The translations under genes and the position numbers were made by a program. Positions 1-8,045 of a stretch of DNA of 64,000 nt are shown piece by piece. The notes beneath the pieces were generated by a model. It made no database searches and was not told the origin of the DNA. It worked only from the letters and a program-made list of their open reading frames with translations. Every line of letters begins with the position of its first letter. Positions within the stretch are counted from its first letter, which is position 1. This stretch comes from Gemmatimonadaceae bacterium (GTDB lineage Bacteria > Gemmatimonadota > Gemmatimonadetes > Gemmatimonadales > Gemmatimonadaceae): assembly GCA_025929535.1 (NCBI GenBank), contig JAICLZ010000001.1, positions 1 through 64,000 on the forward strand, written 5' to 3'.

Positions 1-14
1 ACAACAGTAAACGA

Positions 15-33
15 CAGGGCCAAAACGGCCCTG
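15..33 (-). terminator. Hairpin downstream of the nagX-like gene
   Basis: A perfect 7-bp inverted repeat (CAGGGCC / GGCCCTG) with a 5-nt loop. Read on the minus strand it is followed by a moderately T-rich tract (TCGTTTACTG), so it could end the transcript of the acyltransferase gene that stops at 208. The T-run is weak, so this may be only a 3' stabilising hairpin. Bases 34-207 hold nothing I can identify. Confidence 0.4.
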
Positions 34-207
34 GCGAGGAACGCAGGAGTGAGCCGCAAACGGAATTTCGGTGACAAGTGCAACGCCTGCATGGTGTTAA
101 GAGTGCGAATGCAACGACGGCGGGAGCGCTGCAAACTCTGGTGTAGCAGCGCTCAGGTCAACCCTTTCACAACGAGCCGAAGGCCGCTCCGTCACATATT
201 GGCCCGT

Positions 208-1365
208 TCAAACCTTGACGATGATTCCGCGGTGGTGCATCAGGCGGAGTCCCGCGTAGAACACCGCCAGATACAGGAGCGCGAAGAGCAGACTCGCGTC
301 GCGCGGATCGGCGAAGAGGGGAGCGAGCACCGAATCGTAGAACGCCCCCTGCACCGATACCAGCTCGCCATTCCTGGGCACTTTCACCAGCGTGTAGATG
401 AAGCGCGAGAAAAAGCCCGACGCCACGAAGGCGACGATTGGGTTGATCCCGAACGGGATGAAGGGCTTGGTCCACGCACGCCAGCCGCGCACGTCGACGA
501 GCCAGGCGCACGCCGCGATCGCAACGCAGGCCATTCCGGCCGTGAAGAGCACGTAGGAGCTCGTCCAGAGATTCTTCCCGATCGGGAACGACCATCCCCA
601 TACGAGTCCCGCCATCATGCCGAGTGAGCCCACCGCGAACAACCCGTTCAGCCGCTCGGCCAGCGGTTTCGGGTTGGCGAGCCATCGTCCCGCGATCACG
701 CCAAGAATCACGGTGGCCGTGGCGGGGATGCTCGAGAGAATGCCCTCGGGATCCCAGATGCCGCCGCCACCGATCCACATGTGGTGCGGACCCATGACCG
801 CTCGGTCGACGTATGCCGGCAGCGAGGCGCCCGGATCGGCGAGCAGCAGCGCGCCCATGCCACGCCCGGGCACCGGAATGAGCGTGAGCGCGAGCCAGTA
901 GCCGATGAGCAGTACGGCAGCGATCCAGATCTGCTGGCGCTCGCTCGTGTGCAGCGTGAGCAGCGCGCCCAGCAGATAGCACACGCCGATGCGCTGCAGC
1001 ACACCGGTCATGCGCCAGTGCGACACGTCGAGCGGAATGGTGGTGGAGTCGAACACCACGCCGCCGGGGAGATGGATGAAGAACTGATGGTACGGAAAGC
1101 CCGTCATCAGCAGTCCGAGCGCGAGGATCGTGAGCGCGCGCCGCGCGGTCTGGCGGATGATCGTGCGGTCGCTCTCTCCACGCGCGCGACGTGCCTCGCG
1201 CGAGAGGTGCGTGGTGACGCCGACGATGAAGAGAAAGAACGGGAAGATCAGATCGGTGGGCGTCCAGCCGAACCACGGTGCGTGCTCGAGCGGTTCGTAG
1301 ATCGATGCCCAGCTCCCCGGGTTGTTCACGAGGAGCATGCCGGCAACGGTGATCCCCCGGAACAC
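208..1365 (-). CDS. NagX-like membrane acyltransferase (HGSNAT/DUF5009 family)
   Basis: Integral membrane protein of about 385 residues with many hydrophobic segments. It resembles the bacterial relatives of heparan-alpha-glucosaminide N-acetyltransferase (NagX, DUF5009 family), shown by the N-terminal FRGITVAGMLLVNNPGSW signature, the FGWTPTDLIFPFFLFIVG block, and the later PFGINPIVAFVASGF segment. Such proteins are thought to acetylate amino sugars at the cytoplasmic membrane; the substrate here is unknown. The start is problematic. The first in-frame ATG/GTG/TTG is the GTG at 1365, but the conserved residues RLLSLD lie immediately upstream in the same open frame, so translation may begin at an unusual codon such as the CTG just upstream. 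It lies directly downstream of ctaF, 52 bp apart, and may be read through from the oxidase operon. Confidence 0.8.
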   Translation of the reverse strand: MFRGITVAGMLLVNNPGSWASIYEPLEHAPWFGWTPTDLIFPFFLFIVGVTTHLSREARRARGESDRTIIRQTARRALTILALGLLMTGFPYHQFFIHLPGGVVFDSTTIPLDVSHWRMTGVLQRIGVCYLLGALLTLHTSERQQIWIAAVLLIGYWLALTLIPVPGRGMGALLLADPGASLPAYVDRAVMGPHHMWIGGGGIWDPEGILSSIPATATVILGVIAGRWLANPKPLAERLNGLFAVGSLGMMAGLVWGWSFPIGKNLWTSSYVLFTAGMACVAIAACAWLVDVRGWRAWTKPFIPFGINPIVAFVASGFFSRFIYTLVKVPRNGELVSVQGAFYDSVLAPLFADPRDASLLFALLYLAVFYAGLRLMHHRGIIVKV

Positions 1366-1417
1366 GTCGAGCGACAGGAGCCGCTCGCGCGCGGGGGGTG
1401 TCGTTACCGCGGCGCCA

Positions 1418-1774
1418 TCAGAAACTGATCTTGAGATGACCGAAGAGGAAGAGCAATCCGACCAGCGTGAATGCCGCGAGTGTGAGCGGTCCGACGAACA
1501 GCGCGCGGAAGAGCTTCGCGTCGTACTTGAGATGCATGTAGAACATCACGACGATCGTGAACTTCACGGCCGAGAGAATGAGCAGCGTCGGGACGAACAG
1601 GTAGGTCTTGGTGAACGAGGGGATGTAGTAGATCCACACCTCCATCGCCGTGAGCACCGTCAGGATGAGCGCGACCCACTTGTAGGTGCCCCAGTCCGGA
1701 TGTGTGTGCTCGGGCGGGGAGACGTTGCCCTCAGCGTCGTGCGACAGCGTCGCGTGCGAGTGGTCGGCGGCCAT
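1418..1774 (-). CDS. ctaF: Cytochrome c oxidase subunit IV (CtaF/CoxD-like)
   Basis: A 118-residue protein with a short polar N-terminus and three hydrophobic helices (about 33-50, 60-78, 90-113). The central block TLLILSAVKFTIVVMFYMHL is typical of prokaryotic cytochrome c oxidase subunit IV, an accessory membrane subunit of aa3/caa3 oxidases. It is the last gene of the run ctaC-ctaD-ctaE-ctaF, 13 bp after ctaE, so it is almost certainly co-transcribed. A purine-rich GGGGA lies upstream of the ATG. Function rests on family and context; the subunit has no redox centre. Confidence 0.9.
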   Translation of the reverse strand: MAADHSHATLSHDAEGNVSPPEHTHPDWGTYKWVALILTVLTAMEVWIYYIPSFTKTYLFVPTLLILSAVKFTIVVMFYMHLKYDAKLFRALFVGPLTLAAFTLVGLLFLFGHLKISF

Positions 1775-1787
1775 CTGGATTCCCCTG

Positions 1788-2441
1788 TTACTTGATGAGG
1801 TAGACGAGAGTGAAGATCGCGATCCAGACCACGTCGACGAAGTGCCAGTAGAGCGCGCACACGTCCACGTTGATCGCCTCGTCCGGCGAGAAGCCGCGCT
1901 TGATGTCGATGAACAGGAGCGTCAGCAGCCAGATGACGCCCGCGGTGACGTGCGCGCCGTGGAAGCCGGTGAGAATGAAGAACGACGAGCCGAAGAGATT
2001 CGTGTGGATCGTGAGCCCCTCGTGCACGAACGAGGTGAACTCGTAGGCCTGGAAGCCGAGAAAGGTTGCGCCGAGGATTGCGGTGGAGGCGAGCCAGATC
2101 TTGGACGAACGCCGGTCGCCGCGCACGACGGCCGAATGCGCGAGCACCATCGCCAGCGAGGACATGAGCAGCACGAAGGTCGAGACCGACGTGACCGGAA
2201 TGTTCAGGATGGCCTTGAACACGTGTCCGGTGGCGGGGTCCGTCCACGCGTCGTGCGGAAACGGCCCGACCGGCGAGCGGCCGCGGTAGATCAGGTAGGT
2301 CGAGATCAGCGATGCGAAGAAGAAGCACTCCGATCCGATGAACGCCCAGATCGCGACCTTGGTGTTGTTGAGTCCCGTGCTGGTGGGCGGATGTTCTCCG
2401 CCCATGTGGGCATCGTGTGCGTCGATAGCGGCGGTGGCCAA
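1788..2441 (-). CDS. ctaE: Cytochrome c oxidase subunit III (CtaE)
   Basis: A 217-residue membrane protein with about five transmembrane helices. Subunit III motifs are plain: IGSECFFFASLISTYLIYR near the N-terminus, and LTGFHGAHVTAGVIWL and YWHFVDVVWIAIF in the C-terminal half. Subunit III stabilises the catalytic subunit and proton uptake in heme-copper oxidases. The five-helix length matches caa3/bo3-type subunit III rather than the seven-helix mitochondrial form. The start appears to be TTG (2441) preceded by GGAGAA; an ATG twelve codons later is an alternative. It lies between ctaD and ctaF in the oxidase operon. Confidence 0.93.
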   Translation of the reverse strand: MATAAIDAHDAHMGGEHPPTSTGLNNTKVAIWAFIGSECFFFASLISTYLIYRGRSPVGPFPHDAWTDPATGHVFKAILNIPVTSVSTFVLLMSSLAMVLAHSAVVRGDRRSSKIWLASTAILGATFLGFQAYEFTSFVHEGLTIHTNLFGSSFFILTGFHGAHVTAGVIWLLTLLFIDIKRGFSPDEAINVDVCALYWHFVDVVWIAIFTLVYLIK

Positions 2442-2505
2442 AGCGTTCTCCGAGGAGCGGTAGACGTGAAGCGGTAAAGTCGGTGAAGGCGGAGCTGGTG
2501 TCGAG

Positions 2506-4455
2506 CTAGTGGTGCTCGGGCTCGAGCGGCGTCAGGAGCCAGCTGTAGAGCGAGAGAACGAACAGGCCGGCGGCGATGAACATGATCGTCAGATTCCTGT
2601 GCGCGATCAGCCCCACGAACACGCAGCCGAGGAAGAACGCCGCGAGGAGCGGGCGAATCGTTGGCGTGGGCATGTTGATTCCAAGCTGCTTCGCGGATGG
2701 ATGCGCATTCGGGGCATTGAGCCTCGTGTCCGCCGGTGCGGGAGCCGTGCCGGTGGACTGGCCGGCGATTTTCACTTCCATCTTCTGCTCGTCGCGTGTG
2801 CCGTGCGGCACTTCGGAGGTGATCTGCGGCGACTTCCGATCCCAGAGCGGATATCGCGATGTCACCTGTGGAATGGTCGCGAAGTTGTAGTCGGGCGGCG
2901 GCGACGGGATGGCCCATTCGAGCGTGGCTCCGCCCCACGGATCGTTGCCTGCCACCGCGCCCTTGCGCATGCTCGCAAACCAGTTGTAGACGAAGAAGAC
3001 CGTCCCGATGATGATGAGAGCGGCGCCATACGATGCGAGGTGGTTGTTGTTCTCCCACCCCTGTCCCGCATCGTAGCTCGAGATGCGGCGCGGCATGCCG
3101 TCGAGCCCGAGGAAGTGCATTGGGAAGAAGGTCAGGTTCATGCCGATCGCGGTGAGCCAGAAGTGCCAGCTGCCGAGCTTCTCGTTCATGAGGCGGCCGG
3201 TGATCTTCGGATAGTAGAAGTAGAGGCCGGCGAAGAGTCCCATCAGCGAGCCGCCGAAGAGCACGTAGTGGAAGTGCGCGACGATGAAATAGCTGTCCGT
3301 CTGCTGCAGATCCGACGGCGGGGAGGAGTGCATGACTCCCGAGATGCCGCCGATCGTGAAGAGCGCGACGAGGGCGATCGCGAACTTCATCGCTGTGGTG
3401 AAGCGCAGGGAACCGCCCCACATCGTGCCAAGCCAGTTGAAGATCTTCACTCCCGTCGGGATCGCGATCAGCATCGTCGTGATGCTGAAGAACGAATCGG
3501 CGATGGGGCCCATGCCGACGGCGAACATGTGGTGCGCCCACACGCCGAAGCCGAGGAAGGCGATGAGGATGCCGGAGTACACCATCACCGGATATCCGAA
3601 GAGCGGCTTGCGCGAGAACACCGGGAGCACTTCGGACACGAGACCGAATGCCGGCAGGATGAGGATGTACACCTCCGGATGACCGAACAGCCAGAAGAGG
3701 TGCTGCCAGAGCAGCGGATCAGCGCCCGCCTGGATCTCGTAGAAGTTCGTGCCGAAAAAGCGGTCGAGCATGAGGAACGTCAGCGCGACGGTGAAGATCG
3801 GGAAGGCGAGGACGATCATGAATTGCGTGATGAACGCCATCCACGAGAAGATCGGCATGCGCATGAAGTGCATGCCGGGCGCGCGCATGTTGATGATCGT
3901 GGTGATGAAGTTGAACCCGGCGGCCAGCGAGGAGATGCCGAGGATCTGGAGTCCGAGCACCCAGAAGTCGATGTTGAGCCCGGGCGAGAACGGGCGCGTG
4001 GTGAGGGGTGCATAGCCGAACCAGCCGCCGTTCGGAGCCGCGTGCAGGAACCACGAGAAGTTGATGAACAGTCCGCCGAACAGAAAGATCCAGTAGCTGA
4101 ACGCGTTGAGGCGCGGGAAGGCGACATCTCGCGCGCCGATCTGCAGCGGGATCAGAAAGTTGAAGAACGCGGCGGAGAGCGGCATCACGACGAGGAAGAT
4201 CATCGTCGTGCCGTGCATCGTGAACAGCTCGTTGTACGTCTGGGCGGAGACCAGATGCTGGTTCGGTCCGTAGAGCTGCGTGCGGATGATTCCGGCCTCG
4301 ATGCCGCCGACCAGAAACCAGAAGAGTGATGTATAGAGGTAGAGCTGGCCGATGCGCTTGTGGTCCGTGGTCGCAAGCCAGCTCCAGACTCCGGACTCGT
4401 AGCGGTGGCTCGGCTCCCTGTGTGGAGTTGCCGGCAGTGAAACGGTCGTAGCCAT
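2506..4455 (-). CDS. ctaD: Cytochrome c oxidase subunit I, caa3 type (CtaD)
   Basis: The catalytic heme-copper subunit, which reduces O2 to water and pumps protons across the inner membrane. Visible signatures are WLFGHPEVYILILPAFG (CuB ligand and the Glu of A1-type oxidases), WAHHMFAVGM (CuB histidines), IAIPTGVKIFNWLGTMWGG (K-channel region) and VAHFHYVLFGG (heme ligand region). At 649 residues it exceeds the usual 530-560. After a Pro/Ala-rich linker near 560-590 the C-terminus adds two further hydrophobic helices and ends in EPEHH, as in caa3-type CtaD with extra helices. GGAG lies 6 nt upstream of the ATG. It follows ctaC by 12 bp. Confidence 0.96.
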   Translation of the reverse strand: MATTVSLPATPHREPSHRYESGVWSWLATTDHKRIGQLYLYTSLFWFLVGGIEAGIIRTQLYGPNQHLVSAQTYNELFTMHGTTMIFLVVMPLSAAFFNFLIPLQIGARDVAFPRLNAFSYWIFLFGGLFINFSWFLHAAPNGGWFGYAPLTTRPFSPGLNIDFWVLGLQILGISSLAAGFNFITTIINMRAPGMHFMRMPIFSWMAFITQFMIVLAFPIFTVALTFLMLDRFFGTNFYEIQAGADPLLWQHLFWLFGHPEVYILILPAFGLVSEVLPVFSRKPLFGYPVMVYSGILIAFLGFGVWAHHMFAVGMGPIADSFFSITTMLIAIPTGVKIFNWLGTMWGGSLRFTTAMKFAIALVALFTIGGISGVMHSSPPSDLQQTDSYFIVAHFHYVLFGGSLMGLFAGLYFYYPKITGRLMNEKLGSWHFWLTAIGMNLTFFPMHFLGLDGMPRRISSYDAGQGWENNNHLASYGAALIIIGTVFFVYNWFASMRKGAVAGNDPWGGATLEWAIPSPPPDYNFATIPQVTSRYPLWDRKSPQITSEVPHGTRDEQKMEVKIAGQSTGTAPAPADTRLNAPNAHPSAKQLGINMPTPTIRPLLAAFFLGCVFVGLIAHRNLTIMFIAAGLFVLSLYSWLLTPLEPEHH

Positions 4456-4467
4456 GTCGATCTCCGA

Positions 4468-5706
4468 TTACTTCAGTGACGAGAGGTACGCGGCGAGATC
4501 CGCGATCTGCTGGTCGGTGTAGACGCCCGGGGTGGCTCCCTTTTCGTTCTTGCCGAAAAGCGGCATCAAGCTGCCCGGCTTCATCTCCGGCGCATTCTTG
4601 ATCCAGAGCTGGAGATGCCTGAGATCGTTCGGGTACAGCCCGCCAGCGATCGTGGTTCGACTTCCCACGTGCGTCAGATTGGGTCCAATGATGCCCGCGG
4701 CCGTCGGAACACCCCGCACCGAGTGGCAGGCAATGCACGGCGCGGTCTTGAAGAGGGTGGCGCCGCGCGTGACGTTGCCCGTGACGGACTGGTCGAACGC
4801 GAGATGGGCGGGCGTCGGCGTCTTGGGTATCACCCACTCCGGCAGGTTCGCGCGCGGGAACGTTGCCGACATCGTGTCCGACACGTTCATCACCGGTGTC
4901 GGCGCGACCGCGGCCGGTGCCGGCGGTTGCGCGGCCTTGCCCGTATCCGCCTTGGCGATGGCAGGGGCGGGCAGGGCGCTGCCGATGGCATTCGTCTTCT
5001 GGTGCGCAACCCACGCATCGAACTCACTCGGCGGAACCGTGAACACCTTGAAGCGCATGTTCGCGTGCGACGTGCCGCAGTACTCTGCGCAGAAGCCGTT
5101 CCAGGCGTACGCGGAGTCGGGCGTGAACCAAATGTAATTCGTGTGATTCGAGATCAGGTCGCGCTTGCCGTTGAGCTTCGGCACCCAGAAGGAGTGGAGG
5201 ACGTCCTTCGTGGTGAGCGCGAAATTCGCCGTCCGGCCCACCGGCAGATAGAGCTCGTTCGCCGTGATGATACCGTACTGCGGATAACGAAACTCCCACC
5301 ACCATTGATGACCGATGACCTCCACCTGCAGGGCGCCGGGGGTGGCCTTTGCCTGCGTCTTGAAGATCGTCTTGATCGTCGGAACGGCGATGAAGGCGAG
5401 GATGACCGCCGGAATCAGCGTCCAGCCGATCTCGAGCGTCGAGTTGCCGTGGAACTGCTTGGCCTCGCGGTTGCCGTCGCGCTCCCGGTATCGCACCAGG
5501 ATGACGACCAGCAGCGTCTCGATGAGAACGAACACGACGAGGCCCGCATAGAGCAATCGGCGCGTGAGCACATCCACCGAGTGCCCGAATTCCGAATGAG
5601 CCCCGAAAATCGTATTCGGAGCGAATGAGCTGCAGGCTGAAAGCCCGACGGCGATTAGCAGCGCGAGTGCCGGCGTCAGCCAGCGCATGCGGAGATCACG
5701 GGTCAT
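4468..5706 (-). CDS. ctaC: Cytochrome c oxidase subunit II with fused cytochrome c domain (CtaC)
   Basis: A 412-residue lipoprotein: a signal peptide with lipobox LSAC, two transmembrane helices (about 40-110), then a periplasmic cupredoxin domain. The CuA site is visible as the upstream His in VLHSFW and the cluster FCAEYCGTSHANM (Cys-Glu-Cys-His-Met). A Pro/Ala linker (about 245-290) leads to a C-terminal class I cytochrome c domain with the heme motif CIACH and a probable axial Met in SLMPLFG. This fusion defines caa3 oxidases, which take electrons from soluble cytochrome c or directly from the bc1/ACIII complex. First gene of the operon; AAGGA sits upstream of the ATG. The 175 bp upstream (5707-5881) probably carry its promoter, but I cannot pin down boxes. 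Confidence 0.95.
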   Translation of the reverse strand: MTRDLRMRWLTPALALLIAVGLSACSSFAPNTIFGAHSEFGHSVDVLTRRLLYAGLVVFVLIETLLVVILVRYRERDGNREAKQFHGNSTLEIGWTLIPAVILAFIAVPTIKTIFKTQAKATPGALQVEVIGHQWWWEFRYPQYGIITANELYLPVGRTANFALTTKDVLHSFWVPKLNGKRDLISNHTNYIWFTPDSAYAWNGFCAEYCGTSHANMRFKVFTVPPSEFDAWVAHQKTNAIGSALPAPAIAKADTGKAAQPPAPAAVAPTPVMNVSDTMSATFPRANLPEWVIPKTPTPAHLAFDQSVTGNVTRGATLFKTAPCIACHSVRGVPTAAGIIGPNLTHVGSRTTIAGGLYPNDLRHLQLWIKNAPEMKPGSLMPLFGKNEKGATPGVYTDQQIADLAAYLSSLK

Positions 5707-5881
5707 CCCGAATCCTTGCCATGTCTATGGGCGGGCGCCACGAGAGCGCACCTGGTGAGCACTGAAGTGAAAGTAGGCCGATTGAGGGAACAATACAAGC
5801 AAAGCCGATCTTCGAATTCCGCCGCAATCGAGGAGTGCTGCTGCGGGAATTTGTGGAGGCAGCGGCGGTGCAATCGCAGCA

Positions 5882-6952
5882 TCATTCCACGCGCTCGAGT
5901 CTCGGATTCGCAATCACGCGGCGCCCTGCCTTGGACTGCGGTGTGCCATTGACCATGACGATGTCTGCCGTGAAATCGAATCTCCCCGAGAAAAGTGAGG
6001 AGCCGATTCCGTACGAATCCACCGGCACGCCGGCCTCCTCGAAGGCGCGGATCTTCTCCACGGTGAAGCCGCCGGAGACCACGATCTGCACCTCGGGAAA
6101 CCCCGCCTCGTCGAGCGCGCGTCGCACATTCCACACCAGCTGCGGGTTCACACCGGTGGGTCGAAAGGTGCCCATCTGCGGAATGATCGAGCTGTCCACG
6201 AGATTCTCGGAGGTGTCGAGCCGTACCGCCCACAGCCGGCCGTCCATCGCGCGCGCAACGTCCAGGCTGGTGCGCACGCAATCGTTGTCATAGTCCACGA
6301 GCGTGATGATCTGCACGGTGGGATCGATGTACTCGGCAAACTTCTTCGTCGCGAGCACCGTGTCGCCATCGTAGGCCGCGATGAGCGCGTGCGGCACCGT
6401 GCCGATGCCCGTCGATCCCCACCAGCTCGCCTGAGCATCGGTGGAGACGCCGATCGCGCCCGCGATGTGCGCCGCGTATCCGTCTCCCGTCTGCACGAGC
6501 CAGTGATCGTGGCGCGCGGGAAAGAACATGACGGTCTTCGGGTGCGCGGCGTCGACCACGAGCCTCGTGTTCGTGCCCACGCGCGTGCGACGTGCGAGCA
6601 CGCCAAGGTAGAGGGTCTCGAGATGGGCGAACATCTCGTACGGGCCTTCGATCGTCAGCACCGTTTCCCACGGCTCGATCAGCTCGCCGTCGTAGAGCGC
6701 GCGCACCGTGAGCGCGCTCCAGTCGTCGGAGCAGAGTTTGAGGATCGCGATCGCCTCATCCATGCCGCCCAGGTACGCCTGCGATTTTCCGAACACCTGC
6801 ATCGTGACGCTCGCCGCGCGATGATCGGCGAGAAGGATCTCGCGAGCGCGAACGAAATACTTGTCGGAGTAGTAGCCTTCCCGCATTCGCTCGACGGGAA
6901 GATGAAAGACGGATGGATCGAGCCGGGTGCGACGCGTCGTTGGCATCGGCAT
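5882..6952 (-). CDS. pncB: Nicotinate phosphoribosyltransferase
   Basis: Makes nicotinate mononucleotide from nicotinate and PRPP in the NAD salvage pathway, in the cytoplasm. The 356-residue protein shows the family blocks EGYYSDKYFVRAREIL at the N-terminus, VDYDNDCVRTSLDVA, AVRLDTSENL and the phosphate-binding region VVSGGFTVEKIRAF, and ends SYGIGSSLFSG. It belongs to the shorter NAPRTase lineage. The ORF track extends far upstream, but the conserved protein begins at ATG 6952, which leaves 60 bp to the divergent gene at 7013. A nicotinamidase gene lies 2.3 kb away (9240), giving two consecutive steps of salvage in one neighbourhood though on opposite strands. Confidence 0.93.
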   Translation of the reverse strand: MPMPTTRRTRLDPSVFHLPVERMREGYYSDKYFVRAREILLADHRAASVTMQVFGKSQAYLGGMDEAIAILKLCSDDWSALTVRALYDGELIEPWETVLTIEGPYEMFAHLETLYLGVLARRTRVGTNTRLVVDAAHPKTVMFFPARHDHWLVQTGDGYAAHIAGAIGVSTDAQASWWGSTGIGTVPHALIAAYDGDTVLATKKFAEYIDPTVQIITLVDYDNDCVRTSLDVARAMDGRLWAVRLDTSENLVDSSIIPQMGTFRPTGVNPQLVWNVRRALDEAGFPEVQIVVSGGFTVEKIRAFEEAGVPVDSYGIGSSLFSGRFDFTADIVMVNGTPQSKAGRRVIANPRLERVE

Positions 6953-7012
6953 GGAAGCTATTCGAAATCGCTCACTGGCGGCAACCGCCGCGGCGGGAGT
7001 ATTCTGACAGCG

Positions 7013-7894
7013 ATGGACATCCTCGAAGCGCATCTCATCTGTTGCGTGTTGGTCGTGATCGATCTGGTCACACGAGCGCTGCGCTTCCAGTGGTTGCTGG
7101 CAGGGCTGCGCGTGCCGGTGTCGTTTCGCGATGCGTTCGTGATGACCACGGTGGGCGACGCCGCCGCCGCGGCCACTCCCAACCGGCTCGGCGCAGAGCC
7201 CGCGCGGCTGGCGGCAGCAGCGTTCGCGGGTGTGCCGGTGACGGCAGCCGTCGTGGCGGTGACGTACGAGCTGATCATCACTGCTCCCGTGACTGCAGCT
7301 GCGGCGGGGTGGCTCGCGCTGATCTACGCGCCGCGATGGTGGCACAACGCGAGGCCGATGCTGGCCGAAACGGCGCACCGCACGTGGCCGGTGCTCGTCG
7401 TGCTGGTGGTCGCGGGCATCGTCGCGTGGTTCTTGTTGAGGCGCGCGATGCCGAAGGCCGAGCACGTGCTGCGCCGGAACACGCGCCGCGCCTGGGCGTA
7501 CGCGCGGCGAATGCCCGCGTGGCCGCTGCTCGCGAGCGTGCCGCTCACGCTCATGGGACTTGCCGCGCGCGTGGCGATTCTCCCCGTGCTCGCGCTCACG
7601 CTTCCATTTCCGCCCCCCATGGGCCCCCTCACCTTCGGCTCCTTCGCGCTGCTCTACGCGCAGATCCTGGTGCCGACGCCATCGGGTGCCGGGGTGATCG
7701 ATCTGGGTTTCGTGGGGGGTGCGGTGGGCGACCTGGGCGAGCACCACCGGCGATTGCTGCTCATCTGGCGCGTCTACACGACGGGGGCGGTGATCGCGAT
7801 CGGAGTGGTGGTCGCCCTGCGCGTGTACGGGACTGCGGCGCTCGCGGCACTGGCGAGGCGGCGGCTGCGGAGGGGCAACGTGAGCGAGGGTTAA
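7013..7894 (+). CDS. Flippase-like membrane protein (lysylphosphatidylglycerol synthase TM region family)
   Basis: A 293-residue polytopic protein resembling the UPF0104/AglD-type transmembrane region, also found in MprF lipid flippases. Supporting blocks are LRFQWLLAGLRVPVSFRDAF, TVGDAAAAATPNRLGAEPAR (the conserved loop with the GxEPAR-like end) and the C-terminal QILVPTPSGAGVIDLGF. About seven hydrophobic helices are visible. The family moves or binds lipids in the inner membrane; the substrate is unknown. The ATG at 7013 is chosen because conservation begins there; the ORF track start at 6389 lies antisense to pncB. Divergent from pncB with a 60-bp gap that must hold both promoters. Confidence 0.8.
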   Translation: MDILEAHLICCVLVVIDLVTRALRFQWLLAGLRVPVSFRDAFVMTTVGDAAAAATPNRLGAEPARLAAAAFAGVPVTAAVVAVTYELIITAPVTAAAAGWLALIYAPRWWHNARPMLAETAHRTWPVLVVLVVAGIVAWFLLRRAMPKAEHVLRRNTRRAWAYARRMPAWPLLASVPLTLMGLAARVAILPVLALTLPFPPPMGPLTFGSFALLYAQILVPTPSGAGVIDLGFVGGAVGDLGEHHRRLLLIWRVYTTGAVIAIGVVVALRVYGTAALAALARRRLRRGNVSEG

Positions 7895-7980
7895 CGGCCG
7901 ATCGGACATATTGATCCAACGGCACGAATCGATACGCTTTTCGTTTCGCTTGATGCAATCTGTGCGTCCCTCTACCGACG

Positions 7981-7998
7981 ACAGGCGCCTCCGCCTGT
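7981..7998. other. Perfect short hairpin in the ompA-like leader
   Basis: ACAGGCG-CCTC-CGCCTGT forms a perfect 7-bp stem with a tetraloop, about 48 bp upstream of the OmpA-family gene and within the 151-bp gap after the flippase gene. There is no T-run on either strand, so it is not an obvious terminator. It could be a structured 5' UTR or a protein site. I see nothing else certain in this gap. Confidence 0.4.
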
Positions 7999-8045
7999 AT
8001 CTCGCTGCACGGTATCGCGTGCGTTCTCAACGTCGATGAGGTTGT

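Noticed and set aside
5707-5881. Promoter boxes for ctaC
   Set aside because: TTGCTT with a distant weak -10 is not convincing enough to report.
6389-7012. N-terminal extension of the flippase ORF
   Set aside because: It runs antisense through pncB; conserved flippase sequence begins at ATG 7013.
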